Source: CAWEDP01 sp963807925
GTDB lineage: Bacteria; Acidobacteriota; Vicinamibacteria; Vicinamibacterales; CAVVIG01
DNA length: 64,000 nt
Assembly: GCA_963807925.1 (NCBI GenBank)
Contig: CAWEDP010000002.1
Location: forward strand, 930,001 to 994,000
Direction of reading: 5' to 3'
How positions within the stretch are numbered: position 1 is the stretch's first letter; every line of letters starts with the position of its first letter. Below, piece after piece: positions 8,821 to 19,215 of the stretch. Both the position numbers and the translations under genes were made by a program. The notes beneath the pieces are model-generated. The model saw nothing but the letters and a program-made list of their open reading frames with translations, was not told where the DNA came from and did not search any database.

Positions 8821-9876
8821 TCAGGCCGTGACCGCCTCGGCGTCGCGAACGAGTCCGAGCTCGCGGCGCACGCGATCCTCGATCGTGCGGGCGATGTCCG
8901 GATTGTCCTTCAGGAACTGCTTCGCGTTCTCGCGACCCTGCCCGAGCCGCTCGCCGCCGTACGCGAACCACGCGCCGCTCTTCTCGACGATCCGCTTGTC
9001 GACCGCCAGATCCAGCAGATCGCCGGTCCGCGAGATACCTTCGCCGTACATGATGTCGAACTCGGCTTCGCGAAACGGCGGCGCCACCTTGTTCTTCACC
9101 ACCTTCACGCGCGTGCGTCCGCCGATCACCACGTCGCCGTCCTTGATACTCGCGATGCGCCGAATATCCAGGCGCACCGACGCGTAGAACTTCAGCGCGC
9201 GGCCGCCGGTCGTCGTTTCGGGATTGCCGAACATGACCCCGATCTTCTCGCGCAGCTGGTTGATGAAGACGAGACACGTCTTGGACTTCGATACCGCGCC
9301 GGTCAGCTTGCGCAGCGCCTGCGACATGAGGCGCGCCTGCAGCCCCATCTGCGCCTCGCCCATGTCGCCCTCGATCTCCGCTTTGGGCACGAGCGCCGCC
9401 ACCGAATCGACGACCACGACGTCGACGCCGTTGGAGCGGATGAGGAGCTCGACGATTTCGAGCGCCTGCTCGCCGTTGTCCGGCTGCGACACCAGCAGGT
9501 TGTCGACGTCGACGCCCAGCTTCTGGGCGTAGGCGGCGTCGAGCGCGTGCTCGGCATCGACAAACGCCGCCATGCCACCGACCTTCTGCGCTTCCGCGAT
9601 GACCTGCAGCGCCAGCGTCGTCTTTCCGGACGACTCCGGTCCGAAGATCTCGATGACGCGGCCGCGCGGGACACCGCCGATCCCGAGCGCGTAATCGATG
9701 CTGATGGCTCCGGTCGAAATGGCGTCGATTGGCTGGATGGCCCCCTTCTGCCCCAGCCGCATGATCGACCCCTTTCCGAACTGCTTCTCAATCTGGCCCA
9801 CAGCCAGTTCGACCGCCTTCAGCCGTTCGCGGTCTTGCCGGTCGTCCCTGTCCATTGTGCGGTCAACGGTTGCCAT
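8821..9876 (-). CDS. recA: RecA recombinase
   Basis: The product is 351 aa, the usual length. It has the ATP-binding GPESSGKTT (residues 79-87), VVVDSVAALVPK (Walker B region), loop L1 EGDMGEAQMGLQARLMSQALRK region and loop L2 FINQLREKIGVMFGNPETTTGG region. RecA forms filaments on single-stranded DNA for strand exchange and stimulates LexA-type self-cleavage. The start is preceded by AAGGAG and a GC-rich hairpin, with a good sigma-70-type promoter further up. No obvious LexA operator is visible in the 200 nt upstream. It is monocistronic; recX does not follow in this window. Confidence 0.98.
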   Translation of the reverse strand: MATVDRTMDRDDRQDRERLKAVELAVGQIEKQFGKGSIMRLGQKGAIQPIDAISTGAISIDYALGIGGVPRGRVIEIFGPESSGKTTLALQVIAEAQKVGGMAAFVDAEHALDAAYAQKLGVDVDNLLVSQPDNGEQALEIVELLIRSNGVDVVVVDSVAALVPKAEIEGDMGEAQMGLQARLMSQALRKLTGAVSKSKTCLVFINQLREKIGVMFGNPETTTGGRALKFYASVRLDIRRIASIKDGDVVIGGRTRVKVVKNKVAPPFREAEFDIMYGEGISRTGDLLDLAVDKRIVEKSGAWFAYGGERLGQGRENAKQFLKDNPDIARTIEDRVRRELGLVRDAEAVTA

Positions 9877-9889
9877 CGAAGCTCCTTCG

Positions 9890-9909
9890 GGCGGGCCCGC
9901 AGGCCCGCC
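9890..9909 (-). promoter_or_regulatory. GC-rich hairpin in recA leader next to the ribosome site
   Basis: GGCGGGC and GCCCGCC form a perfect 7-bp stem with a 6-nt loop (positions 9890-9896 and 9903-9909). It ends just upstream of the AAGGAG ribosome site at 9882-9887 on the minus strand. It could stabilise the leader or modulate initiation. Confidence 0.4.
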
Positions 9910-9948
9910 GCTGCCAGTCGGAGGAACATCCCTCAGGGAAGCGGGGCC

Positions 9949-9977
9949 ATTCTAAAGACATGCCGAGCGAAAGTCAA
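9949..9977 (-). promoter_or_regulatory. recA promoter
   Basis: On the minus strand TTGACT (9972-9977) and TAGAAT (9949-9954) are separated by exactly 17 nt, a near-consensus sigma-70 promoter. It lies about 75 nt upstream of the recA ATG. Confidence 0.7.
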
Positions 9978-10110
9978 GGCGACAGGCCCGCACGAACTTC
10001 AGCAAATAGCTGCAAATAATACTGTTAGTCAGACTCGTCACTTTCGCCCCTCCGCGCCGGAATCGCCCACGTGTGCACGCGCGCTTCCCCGGGCAGTGGT
10101 AAAAACAGCT

Positions 10111-10719
10111 ATGCCCACGACCGTCGGCCACCTGCTCGCGGGTGCGGCCGCCGCATGGACCGCCGACCTGATGCCGCCAGCCGGCCGGGCCCGCCCCTCG
10201 TCCCCGCAGCCGGCTGGTCGCCTGTTCGAGCGAGCCGGAGGGCCGCTGATGCTGGCATGCGCCGCCCTTGGCGCGCTCCCCGACGCCGATCTGTTGTTCG
10301 GTGTCCACCGGACCGCCTCCCACAGCATCGGGGCGATGTGCCTCGTGACCATTTTCGCGGCGGTGGTGACAGGCTGGGTCACGTCCTGGCGGGGCCCGGT
10401 CGTCCGCGTCGCGCTGACCTGCGGCGCGGCCTACGGCACGCACCTTCTGCTCGACTGGCTCGCCATCGATCGCTATCCGCCGTCCGGCATCCAGCTGCTG
10501 TGGCCGTTCAGCCATCGATGGTTCATCTCGGGGCTCGATCTGTTTCCCCAGGTCCAGCGGTACCGTTTCTTTTCGGCCGATGCGATCTGGACCAACGCCG
10601 TCGCCGTCGCGTGGGAGAGTCTGGTGCTGCTGCCGGTTCTCGCGGCGCTATGGCGGGTACGCGTAAAAGCCCTGTCCCGATTTTCGACCGAGCTGTCCCG
10701 CGGCGACCATGCGGCGTAG
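10111..10719 (+). CDS. YdjM-like inner-membrane metal-dependent hydrolase family protein
   Basis: The 202-aa product has N-terminal VGHLLAGAAAAW, then GALPDADLLFGVHRTASHSI (residues 51-70) and THLLLDWLA (residues 111-119). These metal-ligand-like His/Asp motifs and four hydrophobic segments are typical of the YdjM/DUF457 family. E. coli YdjM is SOS-induced; here the gene is divergent from recA with a 234-nt gap. The function is not established for most members. The last 72 nt overlap the 3' end of hbd on the other strand. Confidence 0.7.
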   Translation: MPTTVGHLLAGAAAAWTADLMPPAGRARPSSPQPAGRLFERAGGPLMLACAALGALPDADLLFGVHRTASHSIGAMCLVTIFAAVVTGWVTSWRGPVVRVALTCGAAYGTHLLLDWLAIDRYPPSGIQLLWPFSHRWFISGLDLFPQVQRYRFFSADAIWTNAVAVAWESLVLLPVLAALWRVRVKALSRFSTELSRGDHAA

Positions 10720-11514
10720 CAGCGGACACGGACGGTACTTGGGATCGCCGAACCCTTCGTGCAACACGTTCATGACGGCCAGGCACACGTCGAGGCCGAT
10801 GAAGTCGGCCAGCTGCAGCGGACCCATCGGGTGGTTCATGCCGAGCTTCATCACCGTGTCGATCGCCTCCGGTGCCGCGACGCTCTCCATCACGGCGTAG
10901 ATCGCTTCGTTGATCATCGGCATCAGGACGCGGTTGGCGATGAATCCGGGGTAGTCCTGCGCCTCGACGGCGGTCTTGCCCAGCCGCGCGCACAGATCGC
11001 GCGCGACGGCCAGCGAGGCGGCCGACGTCGCGTGTCCGCGAATCAGCTCGACGAGCGGCATCAGCGGCACCGGATTCATGAAGTGCATCCCCAGCACGCG
11101 ATCGGGGCGATCGGTGGAGGCGCCGAGCGTCGTGATGGAAATCGACGACGTGTTCGACGCGAGAATCGTCTCCGGCCCCGCAACCGCCGCCAGCGCCCGG
11201 AACAGCGCGCACTTCGCCTCCACGTTTTCGACGATCGCCTCGACGACGTACTCCGCATCCGACAAGGGGGCGATCGACGTCGCCGTCGAAATCCGCGCGA
11301 TCGCCGCGTCGCGCTCGACCGACGTCAGCTTGCCTTTCTCGACGAGCTTCCCGAGACTCCTGGCGACGGCGGCGCGCGCCCGATCGAGCATCGGCTGGGC
11401 GACGTCCACGAGGCGCACCGCGCATCCCGCCTGGGCGAACACCTGCGCGATGCCGCTGCCCATCGTGCCTGCGCCAACCACGCCGATCGTCTCAACGGCC
11501 ACGTGAGTCCTCAT
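10648..11514 (-). CDS. hbd: 3-hydroxybutyryl-CoA dehydrogenase
   Basis: The product is 288 aa. It has an NAD-binding Rossmann motif GVVGAGTMGSGIAQVF (residues 11-26), the catalytic GMHFMNPVPLM region and the C-terminal GFIANRVLMPMINEA and DFIGLDVCLAVM dimerisation parts. It oxidises or forms 3-hydroxybutyryl-CoA with NAD(P). The ATG overlaps the stop of the thiolase (ATGA), so the pair forms an acetoacetyl-CoA/3-hydroxybutyryl-CoA module for short-chain beta-oxidation, butyrate or PHB-type metabolism. Which direction it works in cannot be read from the sequence. The 3' end overlaps the convergent YdjM-like gene by 72 nt. Confidence 0.9.
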   Translation of the reverse strand: MRTHVAVETIGVVGAGTMGSGIAQVFAQAGCAVRLVDVAQPMLDRARAAVARSLGKLVEKGKLTSVERDAAIARISTATSIAPLSDAEYVVEAIVENVEAKCALFRALAAVAGPETILASNTSSISITTLGASTDRPDRVLGMHFMNPVPLMPLVELIRGHATSAASLAVARDLCARLGKTAVEAQDYPGFIANRVLMPMINEAIYAVMESVAAPEAIDTVMKLGMNHPMGPLQLADFIGLDVCLAVMNVLHEGFGDPKYRPCPLLRRMVAAGQLGRKSGQGFYAYPP

Positions 11515-12692
11515 ATCCGCTCGACGGCGAGCGCCACGCCGTTGCCGCCGCCGAGGCACAGCGTCGCAATTCCCCGCGTGCCGCCGCGCCGCATCAGCGC
11601 GTAGAGCAACGTCGTCAGGATGCGCGCGCCGCTGGATCCGATGGCGTGGCCGAGCGCGATGGCGCCGCCGTGGACATTGACCCGGGCGGGATCGAGCCGG
11701 AGCTGGTCGATGACGGCGACCGCCTGCGACGCGAACGCCTCGTTGAGCTCGACGAGATCGATGTCCTCCCGGCGCCAGCCGATCTTCTCCATCAGACGCT
11801 GCACGGCTTCGACCGGCGTCATCAGCACGAGCTTCGGCGGAAGGCCGCTCGTGGCCTGTCCCACGATGCGCGCCATCGGCTTGAGGCCGAGTCCTTTCGC
11901 GCGCTCTTCCGCCATCGCCACGAGCGCCGACGCGCCGTCGCTGACGCCCGGCGCATTGCCTGCCGTCACCGACCCGTCCGTCCTGAACGCCGGTTTCAGC
12001 CTGGCGAGCGAATCGACCGATGCGTCGGGACGGATGCCCTCGTCGCGATCGGCCGTCAGCGGCTCGCCCTTCTTCTGGGGCACCGCAATCGGCAGGATCT
12101 CGTCGGCGAACCATCCGGAGGCCGAGGCCGCCGCGGCGCGCTGGTGGCTCGTCGCAGCGTAGGCGTCCTGCTGCAGGCGCGTGACGTGATGGAGCTCGGC
12201 CACCAGTTCGGCCGCGTTCCCCATGTGCACCTGCTCGAACGCGCACCAGAGACCGTCGTGGATCATCGAGTCGACGACCTGCGCGTGACCCATCCGGAAC
12301 CCTTCGCGCGCGCGCGGCAGCAGGTACGGACAGTTGCTCATCGATTCCATGCCGCCGGCCACGACGATATCGACGTCGCCGCACGCAATGCCCTGGGCGG
12401 CCAGCATGACCGCCTTGAGGCCGGAGCCGCAGACTTTGTTGATGGTGAGCGCGGCGACGTGGTCGGGCAACCCGCCGCGGAGCGCCGCCTGTCGCGCCGG
12501 GTGCTGGCCGAGTCCGGCGCTGACGACGTTGCCCATGATGCACTCGTCCACGATGGCGGGATCAATGGCTGCGCGCCGCACGGCTTCGGCCACCACCTTC
12601 GCGCCGAGTTCGGGCGCCGTGAAGTCCTTCAACGCGCCGAGGAACCTTCCGGTCGGCGTTCTGACAGCGCTGACGAGCACCACTTGCCGCAT
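11511..12692 (-). CDS. Acetyl-CoA acetyltransferase (thiolase)
   Basis: The product is 393 aa, full length for thiolase II. The acyl-accepting Cys88 lies in NKVCGSGLKA. The C-terminal HGGAIALGHAIGSSGAR and CLGGGNGVAL supply the catalytic His and second Cys. It condenses or cleaves acetyl-CoA/acetoacetyl-CoA. It is followed immediately by hbd, and is 72 nt downstream of dciA on the same strand. Confidence 0.93.
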   Translation of the reverse strand: MRQVVLVSAVRTPTGRFLGALKDFTAPELGAKVVAEAVRRAAIDPAIVDECIMGNVVSAGLGQHPARQAALRGGLPDHVAALTINKVCGSGLKAVMLAAQGIACGDVDIVVAGGMESMSNCPYLLPRAREGFRMGHAQVVDSMIHDGLWCAFEQVHMGNAAELVAELHHVTRLQQDAYAATSHQRAAAASASGWFADEILPIAVPQKKGEPLTADRDEGIRPDASVDSLARLKPAFRTDGSVTAGNAPGVSDGASALVAMAEERAKGLGLKPMARIVGQATSGLPPKLVLMTPVEAVQRLMEKIGWRREDIDLVELNEAFASQAVAVIDQLRLDPARVNVHGGAIALGHAIGSSGARILTTLLYALMRRGGTRGIATLCLGGGNGVALAVERI

Positions 12693-12764
12693 GTCGTCAG
12701 CTTAAGGCGCAATTCACCATCGAGGGTAGGCCCGCGTGGGCGGCGCGCTGGAGCGGGGCGGGGT

Positions 12765-13043
12765 TCAGTGCTTGCGTACGGCAATCTCCGTCACGGCGTC
12801 CGTGCCGAGCAGCGCCTGCAGCCGGGGAAGGATCAGATGGGCCGACCGCGCAATCTCGCGGGCCCAGCGGGCGTCCGCGGCGTCGACGAGCAGAACGCCG
12901 CCTTCCAGGCGGACAGCGGCGACGCGCCCGACGCGCGGCCCGACCGTGGTCTTCCACGCGAAGTCGACCTTGCCGGGAGAAAGGGGCGCGTCTCGGAGCA
13001 GCATGGCGAGGGCCCCGTCCAGCGCGTGCTTGAGAGGCTCCAT
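12765..13043 (-). CDS. dciA: DciA-like (DUF721) protein
   Basis: The 92-aa product matches the DUF721 core: an N-terminal helix, AWKTTVGPRVGRVAAVRLEGGVLLV, then ARWAREIARSAHLILPRLQ. DciA proteins load or recruit the replicative DnaB helicase in bacteria lacking DnaC/DnaI. It lacks the long tail of larger DciA proteins. It is divergent from maf with 42 nt between starts, and thl follows on the same strand. Confidence 0.7.
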   Translation of the reverse strand: MEPLKHALDGALAMLLRDAPLSPGKVDFAWKTTVGPRVGRVAAVRLEGGVLLVDAADARWAREIARSAHLILPRLQALLGTDAVTEIAVRKH

Positions 13044-13071
13044 AGGCGAGGCGGGATCCTATCACTGCCGG

Positions 13072-13077
13072 TATGAT
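13072..13077 (+). promoter_or_regulatory. -10 box of a probable leaderless maf transcript
   Basis: TATGAT ends 8 nt before the GTG start of maf at 13086, so transcription would begin at or beside the start codon. There is no Shine-Dalgarno sequence and no convincing -35 box. Confidence 0.45.
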
Positions 13078-13085
13078 GGCAGCCC

Positions 13086-13646
13086 GTGCATCTGGTGCTG
13101 GCGTCGGCATCCCCGCGCCGCGCGGAACTGCTGCGTGCGGCGGGGCTGGACTTCGAGATCGTGGCCGTCGAGGTCGATGAATCGGTCCGGCCTGGCGAGC
13201 CTCCGGAGACCTACGTGCGGCGACTGGCGATGGAAAAGTCAGCCAGGGGCTCCAGCCGGACGAGTGACGCGGACGCCGTGGTGATCGGCGCCGACACAGC
13301 CGTCGTGGTGGACGGCCGCGTCCTCGGCAAACCGGAAGACGAGCGCGCCGCCGCGGAGATGCTCCGGGCGCTGTCGGGACGCCGCCATCGGGTCATGACC
13401 GGGATCAGCCTGCGCCGGAACGAGACCGAGGTGGGCGGCGTCGAGACGACGGTGGTCGCGTTTGCGCCGCTCGCCGAGGCCGATCTCGTGTGGTACGCGG
13501 CCAGCGGGGAGGGGCGCGACAAGGCCGGCGCCTACGCAATCCAGGGCCTGGCGTCCCGGTTCGTCACCGGCATCGAGGGCTCGTACACCAACGTCGTCGG
13601 GCTGCCGGTTCACGCCGTTTTCGCGGCATTGCGGGAGTTGACGTAA
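13086..13646 (+). CDS. maf: Maf/YhdE-type nucleoside triphosphate pyrophosphatase
   Basis: The product is 186 aa with ASASPRRAELL (residues 5-15), YVRRLAMEKS, VIGADTAVVVDGRVLGKP and KAGAYAIQG, the standard Maf signature set. The catalytic Asp is in GADTAV. These enzymes hydrolyse dTTP/UTP or modified nucleotides to the monophosphate. The GTG start is chosen because the ASASPRR motif must be near the N terminus and a -10 box lies just upstream. It is 40 nt upstream of the ccm genes and may be cotranscribed. Confidence 0.92.
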   Translation: MHLVLASASPRRAELLRAAGLDFEIVAVEVDESVRPGEPPETYVRRLAMEKSARGSSRTSDADAVVIGADTAVVVDGRVLGKPEDERAAAEMLRALSGRRHRVMTGISLRRNETEVGGVETTVVAFAPLAEADLVWYAASGEGRDKAGAYAIQGLASRFVTGIEGSYTNVVGLPVHAVFAALRELT

Positions 13647-13686
13647 AAGGGCTATCCTGTGGGGTGGCCGTTTCCCGGAAGTCCTT

Positions 13687-14121
13687 ATGACACATCGATA
13701 TATCAAGATCGGCTTGACGAGCCTCGTGCTGGTCCTCTCCTTCGCGGGCCTGCTGTGGTCCACGCTTCGCGAAGGTACCGAGTACTACAAGAACGTCGGC
13801 GAAGTGTTGCCCGATCGCCAGGCGTGGGAGGGCAAGCCGCTGCAGGTTCATGGTTACGTGGTGCCCGGCTCGCGGATGCGCAAGCCCGAGACGCTGGAGT
13901 GGAAGTTCAAGGTGCAGAACAACCCGGCCCGCTCCGGTGAGCCCGGGGCCGTCGTCGACGTGGTGTATACGGGTATCGTTCCAGATACGTTCCAGGACGA
14001 AGCGGAAGTGGTGTTGAAGGGCAGTCTCGCTCCGGACGCCTTCCATGTCGTCAAGGACGGCGTCGTCGCGAAGTGTCCATCCAAGTACCAGGCGAAGGCA
14101 AACGCGCTACCGGGGACGTAA
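13687..14121 (+). CDS. ccmE: Cytochrome c maturation heme chaperone CcmE, Cys-type
   Basis: The product is 144 aa: one N-terminal membrane anchor (residues 7-25), an OB-fold with LQVHGYVVPGS, GIVPDTFQDEAEVVLKG and the heme-binding tail. The usual HxxxY is replaced by CxxxY: Cys130-Pro-Ser-Lys-Tyr134. CcmE takes heme from CcmABCD and hands it to CcmF/H outside the membrane. CxxxY CcmE proteins are known from archaea and some deltaproteobacteria and may use a Cys-heme bond. GGAAG precedes the ATG. It is the first ccm gene of the operon. Confidence 0.92.
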   Translation: MTHRYIKIGLTSLVLVLSFAGLLWSTLREGTEYYKNVGEVLPDRQAWEGKPLQVHGYVVPGSRMRKPETLEWKFKVQNNPARSGEPGAVVDVVYTGIVPDTFQDEAEVVLKGSLAPDAFHVVKDGVVAKCPSKYQAKANALPGT

Positions 14122-14154
14122 GCCGGCAGGCAGGCATAGGGTACAAGGCCACAC

Positions 14155-16644
<2,490 letters not shown>

Positions 16645-16661
16645 GCGGGTCCGGCTGATTG

Positions 16662-17252
16662 ATGGAACAGACGTCCGAACCCGGTAGTGTCCCCCTTCAG
16701 GCGGACCGCTCCACGCTCGAGCCGTGGCAGTTCTTCGTGCTGGCCGCGCTCGGCTGCGCGACCGCCGCGCTCTTTGCCACGCGCGGCCAGAGCGTCACGG
16801 CCATCATTCTGCTGACGGTCCTCATGGCGACCACCGCGCTCGTCGGCATCGCATTCCTGCGGATGCTGCGGCCGTTGGTCTCGCGCGACGACGACCGCGT
16901 GCCAATGATTGGCGGCCGCACGCGCGCGGCGCTCGAACGCGAGAAGATGCTGGCCCTGCGGGCGATCAAGGACCTCGAATTCGATCGCGCCATGGGGAAG
17001 CTGTCGGAGGCCGACTGGCACGAGATGTCCGGCCGTCTTCGATCGCGCGCGGCGCGCTTGATCCGGGATCTCGACGGCGCCGCCGGATACCGCCAGCAGA
17101 TCGAACGCGATCTCGAAAAGCGTCTCGCCGGCATGCCGGCCGGCGTCGCCGTGGCCGCTCCGGCCGCCACGAGGGCGTGCGCGTCGTGCCAGACCGCGAA
17201 CGATCCCGACGCGAGGTTCTGCAAGGCATGCGGCCTCCGGCTGGGATCCTGA
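16662..17252 (+). CDS. CcmI-like membrane protein with C-terminal zinc ribbon
   Basis: The product is 196 aa. Two membrane helices (residues about 20-38 and 42-62) are followed by a cytoplasmic helical region EREKMLALRAIKDLEFDRAMGKLSEADWHEM, which resembles the start of CcmI/CycH. A C-terminal zinc ribbon has CASC and CKAC. No TPR domain follows. It sits 17 nt after the ccmF-ccmH fusion, so a role in cytochrome c assembly is likely (inference). ATG 16662 is preferred to the TTG just before it. Confidence 0.6.
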   Translation: MEQTSEPGSVPLQADRSTLEPWQFFVLAALGCATAALFATRGQSVTAIILLTVLMATTALVGIAFLRMLRPLVSRDDDRVPMIGGRTRAALEREKMLALRAIKDLEFDRAMGKLSEADWHEMSGRLRSRAARLIRDLDGAAGYRQQIERDLEKRLAGMPAGVAVAAPAATRACASCQTANDPDARFCKACGLRLGS

Positions 17253-17254
17253 CC

Positions 17255-18481
17255 ATGGGGATGCGAAGGGAGCTCGCGGTCATCGGCATTCTCGGCGTCC
17301 TGTGCGCTCTCGGCGTCTCCGACGCGTTCGCGCAGTTCCAGATGCCGGACCCGAAGGAGATGTCGGGCATCCCGCGCCCCGTCACCGATCTGCCCAACGC
17401 CACGGTGTCGGTCCGCCTGATTCGCGGCCAGCTGTCGAACAACATCACCGGTTTTCCCGTCGAGCTTCACATCGGCCCGGACGTGCGGACCGTGAAGACC
17501 GACGATGGCGGCCGCGCGGAGTTCGGGAGCCTTCCGCCAGGGACGACGGTCAAGGCCGTGGCCGTCGTGGACGGCGAACGGCTCGAATCGCAGGAGTTCC
17601 CGGTGCCGGCGCAGGGCGGGATCCGGCTGATGCTGGTCGCCACCGACAAGTCGGCGAAGCCGGCCACCGAACCGGGTGCGCCGGCGGTGACGGGGCAGGT
17701 CGTCATCGGCGGGCAATCGCGGATCGTCATCGAACCGGCCGACGAGGCGCTGGCGGTGTACTACCTCCTCGATGTCGTCAACAACGCCCGCGTGCCGGTG
17801 AACCCGACGACGCCGTTTGCGTTCGACATGCCGCGCGGCGCGTCGGGCACGACGCTGCTCGAGGGCTCGTCGCCGATGGCCAAGGTCACCGATCAGCGCG
17901 TGCAGGTGACAGGTCCGTTTCCGCCCGGCCGAACCGTCGTGCAGGCGGCGGCGCAGCTGGCGAGCACGAGCGCGACGGTGGAGCTGACGCAGCGCTTTCC
18001 CGCCAATCTCGAACAGCTGTCGGTCATCGTTCGAAAGCTCGGGGACACGAAGCTGTCGTCGCCGCAGCTCGCGCAGCAGCAGGAGATGAACGCGGAGGGC
18101 GAGACGTTCATCGCCGCCGGCGGCGGAGCGGTCGCGGCCGGGCAGCCGATCGCGCTCACAATCGACAACCTGCCGCATCACAGCGCGGCCCCGCAGGGAA
18201 TTGCGCTGGCGCTCGCGGGCCTCATTGCCGTCGCCGGGATCGCGATGTCGCGATCGACCGGCCGGTCGGCCGACCGCGCCGCAGAGCGTAAACGGCTGCT
18301 GGCGCGCCGCGAGAAGCTGTTCGCGGACCTGGTGCGCCTCGAGCAGGAACGGCGCGCGGGCAGGATTGTCGACGCCCGCTACACGGGCCGCCGCGAAACC
18401 CTGGTGGCGTCGCTCGAGCAGATCTACGGCGCGCTCGATGTCGAGGACGTCGGCCCCGGGCCGGCCGACCGGGCCGCCTGA
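17255..18481 (+). CDS. Exported membrane-anchored protein of the ccm operon, 408 aa
   Basis: A signal peptide (about residues 1-26, cut after AFA) is followed by a beta-sandwich of the carboxypeptidase-regulatory type (VSVRLIRGQLSNNITGFPVEL to about 115). A second beta-rich region (VTGQVVIGGQSRIVIEP onward, about 145-290) and one membrane helix near 315-335 follow. A cytoplasmic helical tail contains LLARREKLFADLVRLEQERR. No enzyme motif is seen. It lies 2 nt after the CcmI-like gene and before ccmA. Its conserved place suggests an accessory ccm component, but function is unknown. Confidence 0.6.
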   Translation: MGMRRELAVIGILGVLCALGVSDAFAQFQMPDPKEMSGIPRPVTDLPNATVSVRLIRGQLSNNITGFPVELHIGPDVRTVKTDDGGRAEFGSLPPGTTVKAVAVVDGERLESQEFPVPAQGGIRLMLVATDKSAKPATEPGAPAVTGQVVIGGQSRIVIEPADEALAVYYLLDVVNNARVPVNPTTPFAFDMPRGASGTTLLEGSSPMAKVTDQRVQVTGPFPPGRTVVQAAAQLASTSATVELTQRFPANLEQLSVIVRKLGDTKLSSPQLAQQQEMNAEGETFIAAGGGAVAAGQPIALTIDNLPHHSAAPQGIALALAGLIAVAGIAMSRSTGRSADRAAERKRLLARREKLFADLVRLEQERRAGRIVDARYTGRRETLVASLEQIYGALDVEDVGPGPADRAA

Positions 18482-18491
18482 ACCGCGCGAC

Positions 18492-19193
18492 GTGCCCGAT
18501 CTTCACGCTGTCACGCTTACCGACGTCTCGAGACACTTCGGCCGCCGTCGGGCCGTCTCGCACGCGTCGTTGGTGGCCCGCCGCGGGGAAGTCCTCGGTC
18601 TTCTCGGGCCCAACGGCGCCGGCAAGTCGACCCTCATCGGCATCATGGCGACGCTCGTGGCGCCGACGAGCGGCAGCATCCTCTATGACGATCAACCCGC
18701 ACGCGTCCACGGACCGGCACTGCGCCATCAGATCGGCCTGCTGGCGCACGAACTGCACCTGTACCCCGAGCTCAGCGCCCGTCAGAACCTGACCTTTTTC
18801 GCCGAGCTCTATGGGATTCGCGATCGTGCCCTGGTGGACGCCGCCCTGGCGGCCGCCGGGCTCTCGGCACGGGCCGACGACGACGTATCGGGGTTCTCGC
18901 GCGGAATGCGGCAGCGTCTCGCGCTCGAACGGGCGCTGCTGCACCGCCCGCGGCTGGTGCTGCTCGACGAGCCGTTCACCGGACTCGACGACCGCGCCGT
19001 CGCCCTGGTCGCCGCGCGGCTGCGGCAGATTGCGGCCGAGGGCGCGATCGTCCTGCTCGCCACGCACGATTCCGATCTGGCGGACGGTCTGGTCAGCCGC
19101 GTCGTCCTCGTGCGGGAGGGGCGCATCGTGACCGACGAGCCGGCCCGGAGCGGCCTGCGCGCGCGGTACCGCGCGCTCGTCGGAGGCAATTGA
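18492..19193 (+). CDS. ccmA: ABC transporter ATPase CcmA
   Basis: The product is 233 aa: Walker A GPNGAGKST, Q-loop in HQIGLLAHE, ABC signature FSRGMRQR, Walker B LVLLDEPF and H-loop ATHDSD. With CcmB and CcmC it releases heme-loaded CcmE. The GTG start is 10 nt after the previous stop; the real start could be a few codons downstream. Context between accessory ccm genes and ccmB supports CcmA over other ABC ATPases. Confidence 0.88.
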   Translation: MPDLHAVTLTDVSRHFGRRRAVSHASLVARRGEVLGLLGPNGAGKSTLIGIMATLVAPTSGSILYDDQPARVHGPALRHQIGLLAHELHLYPELSARQNLTFFAELYGIRDRALVDAALAAAGLSARADDDVSGFSRGMRQRLALERALLHRPRLVLLDEPFTGLDDRAVALVAARLRQIAAEGAIVLLATHDSDLADGLVSRVVLVREGRIVTDEPARSGLRARYRALVGGN

Positions 19194-19215
19194 GGGCGGC
19201 CGGAGGGTCGGACCG

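Noticed and set aside
9877..10110. LexA/SOS box upstream of recA and the YdjM-like gene
   Set aside because: No convincing known LexA palindrome was found by eye; acidobacterial LexA sites are not well defined, so absence is not proof.
9547..10719. 390-codon plus frame overlapping recA
   Set aside because: The N-terminal half is antisense to recA and its promoter. Only the part from ATG 10111 is a recognisable YdjM-like protein.
10648..12543. 631-codon minus frame covering hbd and extending through thiolase
   Set aside because: Only the part from 11514 down is hbd. The upstream extension is an out-of-frame reading of the thiolase gene, which has clear motifs in its own frame.
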